Below are positions 13,401 through 24,762 of a DNA stretch of 64,000 nt, piece after piece. How positions within the stretch are numbered: the stretch's first letter is position 1; every line of letters begins with the position of its first letter. This DNA comes from Monosporascus cannonballus (taxonomy: Eukaryota > Ascomycota > Sordariomycetes > Xylariales). Made by a program: the position numbers and the translations under genes. The notes beneath the pieces were generated by a model. The model saw nothing but the letters and a program-made list of their open reading frames with translations. It had not been told where the DNA came from and made no database searches. Where the stretch lies: NCBI GenBank assembly GCA_004154925.1, contig QJNS01000036.1:344286-408285 (forward strand). Direction: 5' to 3'.

Positions 13401-15860
13401 ATTTTAATATAATATTAATTTTTAAAAACGATAACGGCGTTTATAAAAACAATAAACGTATATTTTTCTGTTTTAAGATGTAATTAAATCTAACTTTAAT
13501 AATTAGATAAATAATAATTAACGTTTTCGTATAATTATCGAAAATATCGTTAAATTCGAAAAACCTAACGTATATCGTATTAAAAATATTTTTTTTTAAA
13601 TCGGCTATTTCCGCGATATTTTTTTCGCGCCTTAATAACTTAATAATCTTTATATTAAATCGTTAACGGTAAAGTAATTTTTATTTCGGTAATTATTTAC
13701 ACTACTTTTCCAAAAGCGTGTAAGCTTAAATATATCAATTTTTGATACTATTTTATAATATTTTCTTTTAAAAGTTTTAATAGAAAACCAAAGTTATTAT
13801 TATAACGCTTTTACTGTAAAATTAACTTTGAAAAAAAGAATTACTATATTAAGAGTTTTAGAACAAATTTTTGATTTTTTGATTTTCGTTTTTAAAAATC
13901 ATTTTATTTTTAAAATTATTTTCGTTTTTTGGAACGGTAATAATAATCTTTTTTATTATTACAAAAGTTATTAAAATAATATCGTCTTTAATATTTTTCG
14001 AGGTTATTTTAACGTAATATATAATAAGTTAGCGTTTGATTTAATTGACTTTAATTACATTCGTATTTATCGCCTTATAATATACGATATCGGATTCGTA
14101 ATTCCAATATATTTTAACTTATAGAAAACATTTGTACGAAATTAAATTAATATAAATCTTAAAAATATATAAATAATTTTTCAAAAAAGGTATTAAACGT
14201 TTCTAACAATATAATAAACGAAATTTTTCGTATACTTTTTTTATAATATCTAAAAAAAAATTTAAGTTAAACGCTTTTCGTTAACTTTCGATAAATATAA
14301 ATTAAGAAATTAACTGTAGAATTTCCCATATAGAAATCGGAATAGATATTTCATAACGTGAACCTGTTTAAGCTATATCCGATAATAATATTATTAGCTT
14401 ATAGGCTTATAGAAAATCTTTTAACGAAAAATATTAAAATTAATTAAGAAATTTTTGGCTTATTTTCCTATTTCAAACGCTTAATTTTTATTAATAAAAA
14501 CAAGCTTTCGAAATATATTTATTTATTTTTTTCAAGGTTATAGGAATTTCGTTTTTCTTATCGGATTTAACGTTTTCCTTAATATAAAGGTAGTTTTTTT
14601 TTAAAAAATGGTATTTTTTATAATAACATTTTGGCGTAAAGCGGTTATTATTATTACCGCCGCCGTTATTCCGGTTATTATTATTCCGATTATTATTATT
14701 CCGATTATTATTATTCCGATTATTATTATTCCGATTATTATTATTCCGATTATTATTATTCCGATTATTATTATTCCGATTATTATTATTCCGATTATTA
14801 TTATTCCGATTATTATTATTCCGATTATTATTATTCCAATTATTATTATTCCGCTTATTTAAAAAAATATCCGTTTAATTAGTATTTTTTTTATTTAAGA
14901 TAATATCGAACGTTTTCCGTAATAATTGTTTTGCAGTAACGCCTTAAGATTTTCGTAATTTTATATAGTTTTGAAATTGTTTTACGAATTTTTGTACTTG
15001 TAAAAGTTTAGCAAAATTCTTATTTTCGAATAATGCTTTTTTATTTTAGCACTTCAAGTAATAAAAAAATCGGGTAAATAAATGTTAATAACCTTTAAAA
15101 AGTTAAAATAGAGGTAATAACTTACGACGGCCAATATTTAAAATTCCGTAATTTTAATATATATTTTCTAATACGTAAATAACCAAGTATTTAGATTTTA
15201 ATAATATTTAACGTTTATTTATATCCAACGTCGACTTCGTAAATTCGCATATTAATTTCAACTTTAAATTTAATTTTTAAAGTGATTAATTTTTTCGAAA
15301 CGTAATTTTTTTAGTGTACTTAATAATAATTATAATGAAAGGATTAATTTAAGAACGTATTAACTTTAACTAATGCCTTTTTTTAAACGATATATAAGGA
15401 TTGTTTTTTGTTATATATCTTTATAACCTTTTCGAATTTCGAATAATTCGAGTTATTTAGAGTATATTTGTTATCGATTTTATTTTAAAAATAATAAGGC
15501 TCCAAAAAATCGATATCATTGGTAAAGATAGTATTTAGATTACGTTAAAATTAATATATACTTATAACGTATTAATTTTCGTATTAACGTGAAATTTAAA
15601 AATGTTATATTTTTTAAAAATTCTTTTTTAAAATAAATATCTAAAAGCGCGTCCTAAAAAGGATTTATTAAGGTTGATTAATTCGGTAACCATATTTTTA
15701 AAAATAATATAAAGGGTAAGCAGGTTAAGATAATTGAAAGCGTAATAACTAAGCGATAGATATTTTTGGTAACAAAGCAATAGGTATATCGCAAAAACGG
15801 TAGCAAGGATCCGAATAACTTTAATAAAACGTATATAACAAATATATTAAAGCACGGCTA
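10440..15860 (-). mobile_element. Ty1/Copia retrotransposon B, RIP-mutated
   Basis: Degenerate element on the minus strand, distinct from Copia A. Near 14,550-14,890 (minus) lies the end of gag: an Asn/Arg tract, then a decayed CYYCKKxxHFLKKN-like CCHC zinc knuckle. About 3 kb downstream, near 11,520-11,580 (minus), is a reverse-transcriptase core, LLFYINDIAIIYK, standing for the YVDD box, followed by blocks resembling the Copia FxMKDLGxxKxFLGMEI region. Gag-to-RT order and spacing fit Copia rather than a LINE. I could not define LTRs; the right end may lie near 15,841, where the minus strand starts TGTTATATACG. Stops are frequent in all frames. Confidence 0.65.
14644..14857 (-). repeat. 15-bp tandem repeat coding (Arg-Asn4)n in Copia B gag
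   Basis: About 12-13 units of ATTATTATTATTCCG on the plus strand. Read on the minus strand in the gag frame this is CGG AAT AAT AAT AAT, an RNNNN repeat, flanked upstream by the zinc-knuckle remnant and downstream by a Gly/Asn stretch. The plus-strand ORF here (Ile/Pro-rich) is only a shadow of this repeat. The array is much more regular than its RIP-damaged surroundings. Confidence 0.8.
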
Positions 15861-16683
15861 GAAAAAAAATGCAAACTGGGCTTATAACTATAAAACCCTG
15901 ATATTACATACAGAAGCATATAACTAAAAAAAACATGTATTAAAAGTTACCTTAACCTCTAGAAGGTCCTAGCTAAAAATGAGGGTAGCGAACTTTCCTT
16001 TTATACACGTAAATGCAACTGTAGCTAAGAGGAAAAGATACCGGGGGTGCATAAAGTAGCCTCGTTTCAGGAGGTGATCAAACTAAGCCAAGGCTTGGCT
16101 GTTTGATTGACTTCAGCTGGGTCTGACAGAAACGAACTTACCACAACCATCTGCTAAGTGATCCTGGTTTCTTTTGCTACCTGTCGAGACCTCCATAGGA
16201 ATAGGTATAAACGCTCGGCAGCGCCAACAGGAGGTAGAATTACGTGACATGCGACAATAGATTTGGAAAGGCAGGGTTGGTAGTGAATCAGGTCACAACT
16301 CTTCAGATATAACTCTACCCCGTAGTTCTCTATTCTGTCTGACTTGTCATGTGGGACTAGGTCGTCCAGCCGTCCGCGAAGCCCGTTGTAGTGACTGGCC
16401 TCCCACGCCTTCCGCCGGACGCGTACAACCATATTAATGCCCGATACGAGGGAGAAACCAACACGGTTTCCATTGGGCACTTTTTGGAGCGCCTAAGACA
16501 TTGATTCCTGGCCTGTCTTGGGCTACTTTGCTTTGTTGGTTATTTGTACCTTTGCACGTCGGATTTAAATGAAAAGTTCTAGGTAGGGTAACTTTTCTAT
16601 AACAGTCCGTATTCAGAGAGTTTTTGTTTGGATTGACAAGTTCCAAGTTCAGGGGTGCCAAGGCTGAAAAACCCAAGTCATAT
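15861..16683. other. Unmutated, apparently single-copy island flanking the Gypsy insertion
   Basis: Composition becomes normal from about 15,950. I recognise no gene. The minus strand carries two overlapping ORFs of 108 codons (16,154-16,480) and 80 codons (16,434-16,676), neither with motifs I know, so they may be chance or remnants of an exon. A near-perfect hairpin lies at 16,077-16,107 (ATCAAAC...AGCCAA/TTGGCT...GTTTGAT). The segment continues beyond the Gypsy element at 23,560-23,691, so it is the broken pre-insertion locus. Confidence 0.5.
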
Positions 16684-17094
16684 TGTTATGACCTAACAGT
16701 CTTGGCTTCTTTACAGACGGTTGGACCCACGAAGAAAACAAAACCCGACCCCAGCCAAGACGTTACGTAACCAGCTCAAAGGTTTCAAGGTGCCAAGCAC
16801 TTTAAGCCCCTTAAGCCGGCAAAAAAGCTTAAAGGGCTTAACGGGCTTAAGGGTTCAAGCCGTTTAAGCACCTTAAGCCAGAATAAGGATATATACGTTT
16901 ATCTTTTATAATTTAAATAATATTAATTTATAATATTTATTAATAGTAATTTTTTATAATATAATTTTGACATTTTTACTATTACGAAATATAATATATT
17001 ATTATATTTATTATATCGTTTTTTATAATAATTTTATTAATATAAATTCGTACGATTTAAGTTTAATAGTTAATTATATTATTTAGGCGTTATA
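16684..17094 (+). repeat. 5' LTR of the Gypsy element
   Basis: Starts TGTTATGACCTAACAGTC and ends GGCGTTATA, the RIP-altered form of GCCGTTACA. The first about 200 bp are almost unmutated while the second half is AT-rich. It contains a cluster of CTTAAG/GCTTAA-type short repeats at 16,790-16,880. Partner: 23,147-23,559. Confidence 0.85.
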
Positions 17095-20000
17095 AGTTAG
17101 AAGGTTATATTTAATAATCTTTGAATAATATCGACGATATTATATTTATTAATAAATACTTCGAATAGCTCATTTACTAGGTTCTTAATAACCCGAATAC
17201 CGAGATGAAATCCTAAAAAAAAGGAATAATTTTGCTTTTTTCGCGAAGAAATTTTTCGACGTTTAAATACTATGGAGAAACTTATTTTTCAGCTTAAAAT
17301 AATGATAATAATAATTTTACGACGTCCCTTTACGCCGCCTATAAAAAACTTAAAGAAAAAAAAAGATTTTCGAAATCGGAAAACCGTTTCGAACGAACCA
17401 GATTATTTAACTAAATTCTATTAAGAAATTAAAGAAATCCTTAAATTTTTTAAGCCAGAACTTTTCGATAGAACTTTAATTAAATTATAACTGTTTTTAA
17501 CTTAATGTTGAATATATTTCGAGTATTTTCCTATTCGATTAATTACGCTTGTTGTACGAATTAAATTTGCGGTCGGAAGATTTATTAGAAATGCAGTTAT
17601 TTAATTCGAACTTGCTATAAGAAAATACGTTATTTTATTAATCGAAAAACGAAACTAAGAAATAATACGAATATATAACAATTACGGCTAATTTAAATAA
17701 GTATTAATAAAGGTTTTCGAATTAATAAACGAAAAAAATAAAGCCGAAATGCAAATTTAATAATTACAATAAAGGGGATTAATATTTCATTACGACAATA
17801 CGTTTATTTAATTAATGTTTAAGCTAAATTAAAAAACATATTAATGGTTTATTTTTTCGACCGCGTAAAAAAGAAAATATAATGTTTTAAATCATTTAAT
17901 TAATCTAATTATTTATTGGATTATATCGTTATAATAATTATAATTAATAATTAATAATATACTTAGCATATTAAAAGTTTCAAAGGAAAAAATAATTACA
18001 AAATTTGATATACGGCTAATACTAATATTTTTTATAATATAGAACCAGAACTTATAAAATTAAAGGTTACTTGTAAGAAAAACTGGAGCCAGATCAATTA
18101 TTTTAACTGCAACAAAATAAAACATAAAACGGCATAGTGCAAAATATTTAAAAAATCCCGTCAGAATAATTGAAAACTCATGTCCGAAAAATAATCCAAA
18201 AACAATAAAAAAATGAAAGCAAATTTATTAATATAATTCGGCCTAAGTACGTACCGGGCCCCCTATAGCGAAAAGTCCAACAGGAGATACTAAAAACCAA
18301 GAAGTTAATTCGATAAATATTACGGTTATGGTAAGAAAAATTATAAAGATAATTATAAAAATACCAAAATTAGATAAAAAAAGTCTCTTCCGAAACTCTT
18401 GATCGATACGGCGAAATGTATGCTATATATTATCGCCAACGAAAATATCTCGATTATAAAAAATAGAAATAATATATTTACGAAAAGGTTACTCACTTAT
18501 AGTATAAAGTAATCGAAATTTTAAACCGAACCGAAAATAACAAAAATAATAAATAATAATATTAACACATTCGATCCATAGCCGCAAAAGATAATATGCG
18601 CCAGTTGGCTTAAATAAAAAGCTGGTACGAAAAAAATATAATATTCGTAAAAAGACATTTTTTTATTACGAATAATATAATTACTAAACGGAAAAAAAGT
18701 TAATTTAGCATATAGCAAAAGAATCTTATTAAAAAGCTATTACGGTTTTTTATTTTCAGTTGGTATTTATAATACATTTTAACGAAAAAAAGTTATTGAA
18801 ATATGTTATTTTATTAGGAAGCTTTAAAAAGGTAATTAATGCGGTATATAATAGGATACGATTAAAACTATAAAAAACAATTTACTTACTAAGAAAAAAC
18901 AAATACGGCAAAACTAAGAATAATTAATAAAGTTCGAAAAAATAATATATCGATATTAATAATAAATAGAGTAATTTAAAGCGCTATATACAAAAATATA
19001 AATAAAGTTCGATAAATTCGAATAAGAATTAAAAAAATGTTATTTATAAAAAAGTCGTAAAATAACGAAACTTAAAGAAATTAAAGAAATTCACAAAAAA
19101 GGCTTTAAACGCGATAATAAAAACCGTTAATAATCTTATTATACTGGATATACGAATGGAAATATATTGATATATCGTAATAATTAATTACGGAATTCTG
19201 GGTGGAAATTATATCGTATTAAATGTAATTAATAAACTTGATTTGCTATAAAGATATAAATTAAAAGTTTATATAATTACGAATACTTAAAGTTAGGAAT
19301 TTGCTTACGATAATGGAAAAATTATACGCAAAATTAATTACTTCAAAATTTTAATTTAAAGGTAATACTAAATAATTAATTTTGATATTATACTACTTAA
19401 AATTTACGATATAATCTTAGGATTATTATAAATACGCGAATACGGAATTTTTATTAATAATAAGACTAGTTAGATAAGGTTCGGTTTATATCCTTTTAAT
19501 AAGTAAAAAAAAGAAATTAAGATTTTAATATTCGATCGAAAATGGTAACGAATATAGGTATAAATATACGATAAACACCATATTATTTAAAAGTATAAAA
19601 TATAAAAAAGAAATATTAGAAAAAAATACGATATATCGTTATTACTATTAAAACGAAATTAAAGTAACTAAATAACGATTTAAAATAACTCCCTAAAATT
19701 TAGAAAATCTAATTGATATATTATTATAATATTACCGATATAAACGAATTTTTTAAGAAAAGCTTAATATGAAATTACCAAAACATAATAAATAAGATTA
19801 TAAAATAATTTTAAAGAAAGCCTTCCGACTAAGTTTTACCTTATTTACAATTTTAACGGAAACGAATTACGCGTTTTTAAAAAATGTCTAAAAAATCGAT
19901 TACGAAACAGATAAATTTAACTTTCTAAGTTATTAACAGGTTATCTAATATTTGTCGTATTAAAAAAACAAGAAATTGCGATTTGTAGTTAAGTATTAAT

Positions 20001-22497
20001 AACTAAACGATATTATTATCACAAATCGAACCTGATTACCTTTAATTATAAAAATAAAAAACTAATTGTACGGAGTTAAATAGTTTATAACATTCTATAT
20101 TAAAAATAAATATATTTTTATTAAAATTTTAAAAAAATACGAATAAAATTTAACTTTTAAAATAAATATGAACTATTTAAATATCTAGTTGTACCAATAG
20201 GATTTACAAACGTATTAATAATTTTTTAGCAGATAGTAAATTATGTATTACGAAAACATCTTAATATCTTCGTTATTTATTATTTTAATTATTTTTTATT
20301 TTTTAAAAACGAAAAAAGTATATACAAAATACGTTTACAAAATCTTTTAAACTTTACAAAACGTAAAGTTGCTTATTAACACAAAAAAGAATAATTTTTA
20401 TGTACAAAAAATAAAATATTTGAAACATATTATTACTTTAGGACATATTAAGATAAATTTAAAGAAAATCGCTATAATTATAGAATAACAAATGCCAATT
20501 ACGGTTAAAAAGGCATAGACATTCCTTAAATTTGCGAATTATTATAGGAAGTTTATTCGAAACTTTAGCAAAATCATTATACCTTTAATTAACTCAAAAA
20601 AGAACAAAAAGGAGTTCGAATAAACGCTCGAAACAAAAAAAGCGTTTTAAGAAATCAAAGATACAATTATTAATAAACCAGTACTAATTATATATAATTT
20701 AGTGCGCTCCGTTAAGCTAAAAACCGATATTTCGAATTACGCGTTAAACGTAATAATCGGATAACGAAATACTTAAGACAAATTATATCTTATTGTACTC
20801 ATTTTATACAAATTAAAAGAAGTCGAACTTAATTACGATATCTCAGATAAGAAATTTATGGCTATTATTGTAGCTTTTAGAAAATTTAGATATTTCTCAA
20901 AAGGAAATTTTTATTAGGTTAAGGTTTATACGAATTATTAGAATTTTATTCGTTTTATTATAATTAGAGAACTTATAAGACGATAATTAAGATACGCGGA
21001 AAAATTGGTAAATTTTAACTTGGTTATTATTTACAAAAAAAAATTAAACAATAACAAAGCCGATATTTTAAATAAGCGGTCAAATTTCGAAAAGAAATTG
21101 GTTAAAGTTAGATATATAATTTTTGATATTACGATAAAAAGATATTTACGTCCGTAACAGATTACAACAATTCGAGCAGTACTTTTTGATATATATCAGA
21201 AAATCCAGCATTATAACAACTGTTTCCTAAAGAACCAAAAACTGAACAAAATATAAGTTTTAGCAAAATACCAAAAGAACTAGATACGAAAAATATACAA
21301 ATATTAATTATATAAATATTTACGGATTTACAAAATCTTGGAACGGCTTTAATATATATATTTTTTGTTAAAATGAAATTGACAATATAAAAAGCAATGC
21401 AACAATATAATATTTACGTTAAAATAAAGGCGCGACGATATAAGCCATGCGGAAAGTTATAGTTATTACCAATTACCGAAGGGCTATAATATTAAATTAT
21501 ATTTAACTTTATTATTAAGTATTTTATATTAAAACACCGAATAGTAAGAATATATTGCGATAATACTTTCGTAATTATCGATCGATTTACGAAACCTTCC
21601 TATTTCTCATTATATTATAAGGATATAAATACCGAATAAATAATATATATTTTTTCAGATATATTTTTAGCATATAGAAATTATTAATAAAAGTCATGGT
21701 GGATAAAACATTACTATTTGTATCTAAATTTTAATAAGGCCTTATAATATAAATCGGCCTAAATTATAAGTTATTTAGCGTTATTAAACCGTAAATAAAT
21801 AAATAAATAAAGCGAATAAACTAAATTTAGGATATTTACTAACGGTATTATATTAATTATATATAAAATAATTGGGTTAAAAGGTTATATATGATTTAAT
21901 TATCCTATAACACTAATTATTACTAAGATATCAAAATAATATTTGCCAACGTTAATTTTGATTTTATTTTAAAAGTTTATAAAAATATAAGTAATAACGA
22001 TTTAATTAACATTAAAACAATGTTTACGTTACAATAATTACGATAGTTATTTTAAAGAATAAAGATAAAATTAAAATTTATACGCAATTAAATAAATAAG
22101 TATTATAACCAGAAAAATTAGAAACAAATTCGAAAAAGGAAAATCTTTTTTTAACTATAAAAAATATTTAAATAAAACGACCTAATAAAAAACTCGATTT
22201 AAAATATATCGGTCTATATAAAATCGCCAAAGAAATCTCAGAAAATAATTACTAACTGAAATTTTTACCTAAGGTTAAATTTTATCCAGTTTTTTATATT
22301 TTTTAGTTCGAATTAACGGCAAATACCATCGTAATATATAAAAGATAAAACAATATGAAGGTAAAAAAACGAATAATTATATAAGGTGGAAAAAACCTTC
22401 GATATACGAAAACAAAACGGACTTACCTAGTACCTAATTAAGTGAAAAAAGCACTCGGATTCCGAAAATACCTGGAAACCCGCCAAGAATATTATTA

Positions 22498-22960
22498 GCG
22501 CCTAATATTTGCTGAAAAATTTTCACCAACGGCGACGGGTACACTCCAGTTAATAATTGACCAAACGGTAGGCTCGATATCTGACCAGTTAACCGGATCT
22601 GCGACCTACGTTAACGTGGCTGCGGCAACCGCGGCCTCCAACCGTTATTATTCCTGTTTTAAGCGTTCGAGCTTTTCTATAGCCTTCGTACTCTTAATAT
22701 TTCGACGGAACATCTTAATATTACAGCGACGAAATAGCCGTTTTTGCTTTTGCAAACGATTTAGCTTGTTAGCAGCCGTTCGTAATGCTTTACAAATTTG
22801 CTCCTTTTTACGTTTTAAACGATATTTTTTAATGAAAAAGCTTTTAATACTTAATTTTTAAAAAACCGAAACTATTATAAAATCTGTTATAATAAATATA
22901 ACGCGTTCACTTAAAAAAACCCCGAACAGCCTTCTATTTTGTATTTTCTTATAACGAAAA
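22498..22960 (-). pseudogene. Antisense basic coiled-coil-like ORF inside the Gypsy element
   Basis: On the minus strand a long reading frame survives between the end of integrase and the 3' LTR. It reads through SERVIFIITDFIIVSVF, then after one CAA-to-TAA-type stop KLSIKSFFIKKYRLKRKKEQ, then RTAANKLNRLQKQKRLFRR, IEKLERLKQE, two adjacent stops, RLEAAVAAAT and DPVNWSDIEPTVW. The Lys/Arg/Leu/Gln-rich section has coiled-coil character; the tail is Ala-rich then Trp/Asp-containing. Each internal stop can arise by a single C-to-T or G-to-A change, so the frame was probably open before RIP. The pattern LRKQ-RFLR...MLRRGL...LDELE is one I associate with hypothetical proteins scattered in ascomycete genomes; its function is unknown to me. 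It is opposite in strand to gag-pol, and could be an accessory gene of the element or a captured gene. Confidence 0.5.
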
Positions 22961-23146
22961 TAAAAGGGTATTTTAAAATTAAAGCGTTTAATACGATTTA
23001 AGAAAACAAAAAACGTTAACACGCTTATAAAAAAACTTTTTAATACGGCTCGATATAATTAGTATCAAAAACGGAAAATTATTTACCAAACTAATAAATA
23101 AAAAATTTGATTTTTAGGAACAAAAAGTTTGAAAAAAGGAAGATCT

Positions 23147-23559
23147 TATTATAATCTAACGGTCTTGGTTTTTTTATAGATAATCGAACTTACGAAAAAA
23201 ACAAAACCCAACCCCAGCTAAGATATTACGTAACCAGCTTAAAAGTTTTAAGATATTAAGCACCTTAAGCCCCTTAAGCCGGCAAGAAAACTTAAAAGGC
23301 TTAATAAGCTTAAAAGTTTAAGCCGCTTAAATACTTTGAGCTAGAATAAAGATATATACGCTTATTATTTCCATAATTTAAGTAATATTAGTTTAAAATA
23401 TTTATTAATGTTAATTATTTGAAATATAATTTCTGCATTTTTAGCATTACGAAACGTAACATATTATTGTATTTATTGTTCAAAATCTTACGATACTTCT
23501 GCTAACATGAACCCGTATAACTAAGGTTTAATAGTTGGTTAAACCGCCTAGCCGTTACA
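23147..23559 (+). repeat. 3' LTR of the Gypsy element
   Basis: Begins TATTATAATCTAACGGTC (TGTTATGACCTAACAGTC with RIP changes) and ends CGCCTAGCCGTTACA. Here the first half is mutated while the last about 60 bp are nearly intact, the reverse of the 5' LTR. Confidence 0.85.
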
Positions 23560-23691
23560 TATATGTAATGTGTATCCAATGGAGGGTCTATACGTCAGGC
23601 TAAAACAGACACTTATCTAACTTGAACACATTTATTTCTGTCGTTCAGTGTATACTATCTTGTTCGGGTTAATTATTAAGGACAGGTATAT
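23560..23691. other. Single-copy flank right of the Gypsy insertion
   Basis: Normal-composition continuation of the island at 15,950-16,683 (GTAATGTGTATCCAATGGAG onwards). No gene seen. Confidence 0.5.
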
Positions 23692-24762
23692 TATAGAAGC
23701 ACCGAAATAAGATTAAAACGGTACCCTTTAGCCTTAATAAATAAAGAATACTCTTATTTTGTAATATATTTTAAATGAAAATATTATTTATTTAAATTTG
23801 TATAAAGTAACTTTGATAATTTGTAAATAAACGTAATAAGTAAAAGTTTAGATATTTGATTAATTGAATTACCTGAAAATCAAATCATAAATATATACTA
23901 TATTTGAAAAACCGTTATTAAACTTTATTTTCTTTATTATTGTAGTAATAAATAATGCGATAATAAATTCGCATTTTATTATTATATTTCTTTATTGGTT
24001 TTGTAAATTATAATTTTTTTAAATTTTAATATTAATTTTAACAACGTCTTATATTTTTCAAAAATAATTCTATTACTTAGTTTATAATGTAAAATTATTA
24101 CTGTGTTTTTTTATAAATTTTAGTATTAAAAATAAATCTTTTTAATATATTACACAGCCGCAATATGCATCATAAATCATTGAATATAATTATTATCAAC
24201 AATTTCAATATTAATAACGTAAATATATTTTGTTATCAAACATTTTCATAAAAACTTATTAGTAATAATAATTATAATAAAATATTTTCTTATATTCCGT
24301 TACGTAATATACGGCCGTTATTCGTATTTATAAAACGCGTCGTATATATACGCAAATCGACGCTAACGCTGTTATAATAATAACGCTGCTCGCTTTTGTA
24401 TTTATTGTACTTACGCCCGTTTTCGCCATATCTATTATATTTACGCTCTTATCCGCCTAATTGCCTGCCCTCGTTACGTCCGTTATGTTTACGAAAAACT
24501 CTCCGTGTACGTGTTTCGCATATAACGTTTATTATATTAAATTTTATTTAAGGTATTTACGTTCCGCGTTTAGTAGCCGATATACTGGTATATATTTTAA
24601 CGCTGTAATAAATTGTTACGGCACTAGCAAAGCGGCCCTTTTAAGCTGCTGTTTCGCTATATATATGTAAGCGCGTAGCGCTTACTAGATAGATTCTTTC
24701 TTTCTTCTTTATACAACCATAGAATATTTCTCAGAATCTAAGAGACGTACAGCGCCGTGACA
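23692..24762 (+). repeat. Candidate solo LTR, about 1.07 kb
   Basis: Starts TATAGAAGCACCGAAATAAG, homologous to TGTGGGAGCACCGGAATAAG at 55,200, and ends AGACGTACAGCGCCGTGACA, giving a TG...CA-type unit with flanks TATAT and TAAAT. No pol sequence follows on either side. The first 550 bp are AT-rich; 24,290-24,762 is unusually rich in CpG for this region (CGTCGTATATATACGC, TACGCCCGTTTTCGCC) and includes a pyrimidine-rich TTCTTTCTTTCTTC stretch. The 69-codon ORF at 24,461 is probably not a gene. Confidence 0.5.

Larger units (their letters stand above)
16684..23559 (+). mobile_element. Ty3/Gypsy retrotransposon, near full-length, RIP-mutated
   Basis: Complete element with two LTRs of about 411 and 413 bp, plus-strand order gag-pol. 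Gag zinc knuckle at 18,099-18,140 reads YFNCNKIKHKTA*C, i.e. CX2CX4HX4C with the first Cys mutated TGT to TAT. Reverse transcriptase near 20,185-20,325 reads VPIGFTNVLIIF*QIVNYV then LRKHLNIFV...FFKNEK, matching the Gypsy MPFGLTNAPATFQ...LREHLDIFV...YLDDILIFSK region. The end of integrase near 22,195-22,320 (KYIGLYKIAKEISENNY, then a PVFYIF block) matches the chromovirus-type IGPYKI...HPVFHVS tail. Flanks show CATAT before the 5' LTR and TATAT after the 3' LTR, a likely 5-bp target duplication differing by one C-to-T. Pol is full of stops. A separate minus-strand ORF lies between integrase and the 3' LTR. Confidence 0.85.

Noticed and set aside
14608..14862. 84-codon plus-strand ORF made of Ile/Pro repeats
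   Set aside because: It is the antisense reading of the 15-bp tandem repeat inside gag; the minus-strand frame explains it.
16154..16480. 108-codon minus-strand ORF as a cytochrome- or transposase-like gene
   Set aside because: No motif supports any family; kept only as an unknown within the island.
24461..24670. 69-codon Cys/Tyr-rich ORF as a small secreted protein
   Set aside because: It lies inside a candidate LTR, and its N-terminus is not a convincing signal peptide.
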